Below the pieces are notes generated by a model. That model had not been told where the DNA came from and searched no databases. It saw only the letters and a list, made by a program, of their open reading frames with translations. A program made the translations under genes and the position numbers. Below, piece after piece: positions 7,801-8,459 of a DNA stretch of 8,459 nucleotides (the stretch's first letter is position 1; the number at the start of each line of letters is the position of its first letter). The stretch lies in contig CAKQCC010000032.1 of the NCBI GenBank assembly GCA_934216625.1, positions 1 to 8,459 of the forward strand, read 5' to 3'. This DNA is from an uncultured Lactobacillaceae bacterium (lineage in GTDB: Bacteria; Bacillota; Bacilli; Lactobacillales; Lactobacillaceae).

Positions 7801-8439
7801 CGTAAAATGAGCAAAGCCACTAACGTAGAAGTAATCGTGGCTCAAATCACGGTGACGAAGATTTTCACAAAGCCGTTCAAGGACTCCGGCCTTACTGATG
7901 TATTTGTGGTGGGTTGCTCGCTCAAAAGCCCGGTAAATCACGATGAAATCGTGGGTTTTCTGGCGTAAATCCGCATCCCAGTCTTTTGAATTTTTGGCGA
8001 TCCGGGCTAAATCATCCGCTGAAATCTGGCTAGTCTGCATTTCGTTAATCTGCTGAGCCAGTTTCAAAACAAAGCCGGGTTGATCCGCTTCGGTCTGAAA
8101 CAAGATTAAATCATCATGATGGTCTCGGATGATCTGATAAATCAACATATTAACTCCCGAATCATCAAGCTGTTGATAACTGTGGTGAGGCCGCTGATTC
8201 AGAAAATACCAGCCTAGTCGAGTTAGTGATAAGATCTGGACGTTAATCTGGGCATAAACTGATTTTGACTCGAGATTAAGGCGATCAAGCATCCCAATCT
8301 CTGACTTAAATTTAACGTGGTTAGGAACCAAATAAAAATAATGGGCGTGCGGATTTTGGCGATAATCATGCATCAATTGATGCGCAATCACCAATTCGTG
8401 ATCATCACCCGCACGTCCTAAGATAAATTGAAGTGACAA
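4846..8439 (-). CDS. rexB: RexB/AddB, nuclease and scaffold subunit B of the RexAB (AddAB) complex, type 2
   Basis: The 1197-residue partner of RexA fits the family length. In AddAB enzymes this subunit has a degenerate helicase fold that scans for the Chi sequence, and a C-terminal nuclease that cuts the strand ending 5'. The N-terminus FILGRAGDDHE (5-15) is the relic of the P-loop GRxGSGKT; its lysine and threonine are gone, so ATP binding there is unlikely. YLVPN (36-40) and MIGSTDDVMP (617-626) match helicase-like regions of the family. The nuclease site is intact: GLFYHESLDH (H851), GRIDRID (971-977), VDYKSS (D991, K993) and LQMLTYLDV (1010-1018). The four cysteines that bind 4Fe-4S in Bacillus AddB are replaced by D821, L1156, S1159 and M1165, and no cysteine occurs after residue 556. 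The start is a TTG behind AGGAAGGA; no other start lies nearby. It is first in the rexB-rexA pair, and its promoter lies beyond the window. Confidence 0.95.
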   Translation of the reverse strand: MSLQFILGRAGDDHELVIAHQLMHDYRQNPHAHYFYLVPNHVKFKSEIGMLDRLNLESKSVYAQINVQILSLTRLGWYFLNQRPHHSYQQLDDSGVNMLIYQIIRDHHDDLILFQTEADQPGFVLKLAQQINEMQTSQISADDLARIAKNSKDWDADLRQKTHDFIVIYRAFERATHHKYISKAGVLERLCENLRHRDLSHDYFYVSGFAHFTAQEAELIRLLICHSARVVIDLKLNHPAVQFPKRDDLFYQPARLYYRLYHFARNQHVPIRFDLKTRHCRISPGLRKFEDYWIASRGQGKIQHADSETKKLVQDSVQIIQADNHYAELAQVATKIRQMVATGKYRYSDFLILTRHLDKFQNVIKPIFQLQHIPIFNDLEKQMVAHPLVQLIEALFSIDGPNVKQSYRYSDVMKLLKTELLIPKIADHKLMPIHKYRNDLALCENLALKNGYQGSRWTQDQDWQCSRFNNFKHQTTVDKKNSKRVNVIRHFVKDTLPPFYRQLRKATNGRAAVQILYRFLVDHGVVDRLKRWRRNDLRLNRLAEAGQSSQVWSVFCNLLDNFVEILGDQPFHLNDFWALLKAGFEATSYSQIPPAFDQVVISESKIVQTNDYRVVFMIGSTDDVMPDQITNDSLFNDSDRNVMASQIKKTFAATKYLNDNSEYQMANEPYLNYLAFMSATQQLIFTYSLGNLTGDDADSGINVSPYVAQIQSHFHIQVHRPNLHPIADQDEILPYVGSWRATLKHLVQAIHDQRKNHRSLSSAWQFVKKTLSNHHPELTAKLLDSVNYRNVPQKLTPRHAIELYGNDIEVSISQLENFYADPYEYFLKYGLRLKPRDVFQLQPAQTGLFYHESLDHLVKYLRTHDLDVASVSPERLNRIVEHVTNQILTDPQETRYRILNSSARMNYVKSQLVRTVKEMAASMHFQGYYTPMRPRSTEIAFNDSDQQPGQHLAPLKFTINHKRPHRLLVQGRIDRIDTMNVNHQNYLGIVDYKSSPHAFDFGQIMTGTQLQMLTYLDVLNRNLARLDPGGRNHLSGALYSLIHLPQLSVKDLERSRSLHLATLGQHRYNGILVKDRQLLNSIDRSLKLSSRSLVYPLKLKKNGDLNRRSQRMLVTLDDLKLMLKWTEHLIVTAGKRIYSGDDRISPVRLNRNWTQLQYSPYRSIMQFDPLLTENNYHEVGRMTLPELIKRIKKESDS

Positions 8440-8444
8440 GCTAT

Positions 8445-8452
8445 TCCTTCCT
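8445..8452 (-). promoter_or_regulatory. Shine-Dalgarno site that decides the TTG start of rexB
   Basis: AGGAAGGA on the minus strand lies 5 nt before a TTG at 8437-8439. The protein then reads MSLQFILGRAG, which lines up with the conserved N-terminus of AddB proteins. The next in-frame ATG is about 22 codons further on and would remove this conserved strand, so TTG is the better start. Confidence 0.75.
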
Positions 8453-8459
8453 AGCTAAA

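Noticed and set aside
1122..8439. rexB-rexA as a novel defence or repair system
   Set aside because: The motif order, lengths and gene arrangement match the well-known AddAB/RexAB enzyme; only the missing RexB cysteines and P-loop are unusual.

Overview
The window looks like chromosomal DNA from a member of the Lactobacillaceae (Firmicutes). The evidence is the type-2 AddB/RexB sequence, a YkuD-family L,D-transpeptidase lipoprotein of the lactobacillus kind, strong purine-rich Shine-Dalgarno sites, AT-rich intergenic DNA, sigma-A-type promoters, and use of TTG start codons. I cannot name a species from sequence alone.

Layout, left to right. Bases 1-245 are non-coding and hold two tandem, near-duplicate promoters on the minus strand. 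They drive something beyond the left edge, most likely a stable RNA operon or a gene with a structured leader. The same stretch carries the plus-strand promoter and ribosome binding site of a small gene. Bases 246-437 (+) encode a 63-residue protein with two membrane segments and no recognised function. Bases 442-996 (-) encode a secreted, lipid-anchored L,D-transpeptidase, convergent with the small gene and only 4 bp from it. Bases 997-1121 hold the transpeptidase promoter. Bases 1122-8439 (-) hold rexB then rexA (addB-addA), coupled at a TGA-A-ATG junction. Both reading frames are complete, and only 20 bp upstream of rexB lie in the window.

RexA and RexB form the AddAB/RexAB helicase-nuclease, which processes double-strand DNA breaks for RecA-dependent repair and degrades linear foreign DNA. 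RexA has every helicase motif plus a complete C-terminal nuclease site. RexB keeps its nuclease site but has lost its P-loop lysine and threonine and all four cysteines that hold the 4Fe-4S cluster in Bacillus AddB. The transpeptidase acts on peptidoglycan and has its own promoter, so it is probably a neighbour rather than a functional partner, although I see no terminator separating it from rexA.

I found no mobile element, CRISPR array, tRNA or rRNA gene inside the window, and no convincing new multi-gene system. The most useful leads are the cysteine-free RexB, the duplicated promoter pair at the left edge, the inverted repeat around the transpeptidase promoter, and the small membrane protein with its unusual start region.
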